A stretch of 15,056 bases of DNA from JBHIBA01 sp046758845 (lineage in GTDB: Bacteria; UBA8248; JACPRG01; G963555815): NCBI GenBank assembly GCA_046758845.1, contig JBHIBA010000085.1, positions 1 to 15,056 on the forward strand, given 5' to 3'. A model generated the notes under the pieces. The model saw only the letters and a program-made list of their open reading frames with translations, ran no database searches and was not told the origin of the DNA. Both the position numbers and the translations under genes were made by a program. Of the stretch, positions 14,583 to 15,056 are shown in pieces. Position 1 is the stretch's first letter. Each line of letters starts with the position of its first letter.

Positions 14583-14608
14583 TAGGGGCGCACGGCCGTG
14601 CGCCCCTA
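14583..14608. repeat. 26-bp perfect palindrome, REP-like
   Basis: TAGGGGCGCACGG is followed directly by its exact reverse complement. It lies inside the 3' end of the RAYT gene and encodes RGARPCAPT there. It matches the core of the copy at 14862-14885. Confidence 0.75.
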
Positions 14609-14832
14609 TCGGAATCGGCCTCGGGGTTCTCGCGGTCAAGCGCCCATTCAGCTGGGTTGTTCACGATGTATTCCCGGATGCGGTGCAATTCGCCCTCGTT
14701 CCGGATGATGTGTTCGTAATAATTGCGCTGCCACACAGAAGAACCGGGCATTCGACGGGCGCTATTGACCCGTCTTGTGGACGCGGATTTGAAACCGGCA
14801 ACTAACGCCCCCAACGATTTTGGCGCGCGTCG

Positions 14833-14858
14833 TAGGGGCGTACGGCTGTACGTCCCTG
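14833..14858. repeat. Degenerate REP-like palindrome
   Basis: TAGGGGCGTACGG and CTGTACGTCCCTG form a palindrome with a few mismatches, using TAC/GTA where the other copies have CAC/GTG. Compensating changes on both arms suggest selection for the stem. Confidence 0.6.
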
Positions 14859-14861
14859 CCC

Positions 14862-14885
14862 TGGGCGCACGGCCGTGCGCCCCTA
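14862..14885. repeat. REP-like palindrome, third copy
   Basis: GGGCGCACGG and CCGTGCGCCC form a perfect 20-bp palindrome (14863-14882), with CTA continuing on one side. It stands three bases from the degenerate copy, so the two make a tandem pair inside the RAYT reading frame. Confidence 0.7.
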
Positions 14886-15056
14886 CAGGGGGGAAAAACC
14901 GTGTGAGCCGCGACTATAACGACCCCATGAAAATGATTCGGCATAACCTGGAATGCGTCCAATGTGACCTCGGGGCGAATGTTGGCTGTACGCAACCATT
15001 CGTCCTGGACGATTTGCCCGTAACCATTCAAATGCATCTCCTCTCCGACGATCTCG

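Larger units (their letters stand above)
14533..15056 (-). pseudogene. REP-associated tyrosine transposase (RAYT, Y1 family), frameshifted and cut by the window edge
   Basis: The minus strand encodes EIVGEEMHLNGYGQIVQDEW from the edge, then DAFQVMPNHFHGVVIV, whose HFH is the HUH metal motif of Y1 transposases. It continues in another frame as LGALVAGFKSASTRRVNSA, VWQRNYYEHIIRNEGEL (containing the catalytic Tyr) and IREYIVNNPAEWALDRENP. The two parts are joined only through a one-base frameshift around 14815-14830. The N-terminal 40 or so residues lie beyond the window. Two inserts are foreign to the family: RGARPCAQGRDVQPYAPTT in the middle and RGARPCAPT near the end. Both are encoded by the GC-rich palindromes described separately. 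RAYTs act on REP palindromes, single-stranded, in the chromosome. The gene is probably inactive unless the frameshift is a sequencing error. Confidence 0.85.

Noticed and set aside
14583..14885. The three GC-rich palindromes considered as a CRISPR array
   Set aside because: Copies are unevenly spaced (three bases versus about 220), fully palindromic and inside a transposase gene; this fits REP elements, not CRISPR repeats.

Overview
The window looks like a contig from an uncultured, GC-rich Gram-negative bacterium. Deep-branching soil or subsurface lineages near Desulfobacterota, Rokubacteria, Acidobacteriota or Tectomicrobia are my guess, based only on base composition, the style of the catabolic genes and the intergenic repeats. 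No rRNA or marker gene is present to fix the taxonomy.

Left part (1-5163), a catabolic or uptake neighbourhood. The start of an M28-type peptidase runs off the left edge on the minus strand. Next to it, on the plus strand, is a decayed fragment of a cyclase-family (PF04199, metal-dependent hydrolase) gene. Three minus-strand genes follow in transcription order: a DapA/N-acetylneuraminate-lyase superfamily aldolase (2547-3485), a short-chain dehydrogenase (1481-2257) and a NodB/CE4 deacetylase-fold hydrolase of the HpPgdA/imidase-like type (552-1427). Across a 703-bp gap with no supportable gene lies a plus-strand NMT1/SsuA-like periplasmic binding protein (4189-5163), with no permease or ATPase beside it. 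Together the families suggest uptake and stepwise breakdown of a small amide, imide or keto-acid compound; the substrate cannot be read from the sequence.

Middle part (5164-7337), a mobile-element graveyard. It holds a roughly 220-bp MITE-like element bounded by an 18-bp inverted repeat, then an apparently intact IS630-family insertion sequence (about 5703-6819) with imperfect terminal repeats. Beyond these are a 46-codon N-terminal remnant of a second IS630-type transposase, which still has a perfect ribosome binding site, and the frameshifted tail of a WD40-repeat gene.

Right part (7338-14173), a surface-glycan locus, all on the plus strand: asnB-type glutamine amidotransferase/asparagine synthetase, a GT4 glycosyltransferase, a 529-bp gap packed with strong hairpins, a GT2 glycosyltransferase, a GT39/ArnT-like membrane glycosyltransferase, and a LegB-type NAD-dependent sugar-nucleotide 4,6-dehydratase. 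They could build and assemble an amino- or amidated-sugar-containing polysaccharide or glycoprotein glycan.

Right edge (14174-15056): a REP-associated tyrosine transposase (RAYT) on the minus strand, broken by a frameshift. Its own coding sequence carries copies of a near-perfect GC-rich palindrome that look like its cognate REP elements. This self-hosted REP arrangement and the hairpin cluster at 10555-10833 are the most unusual structures seen.
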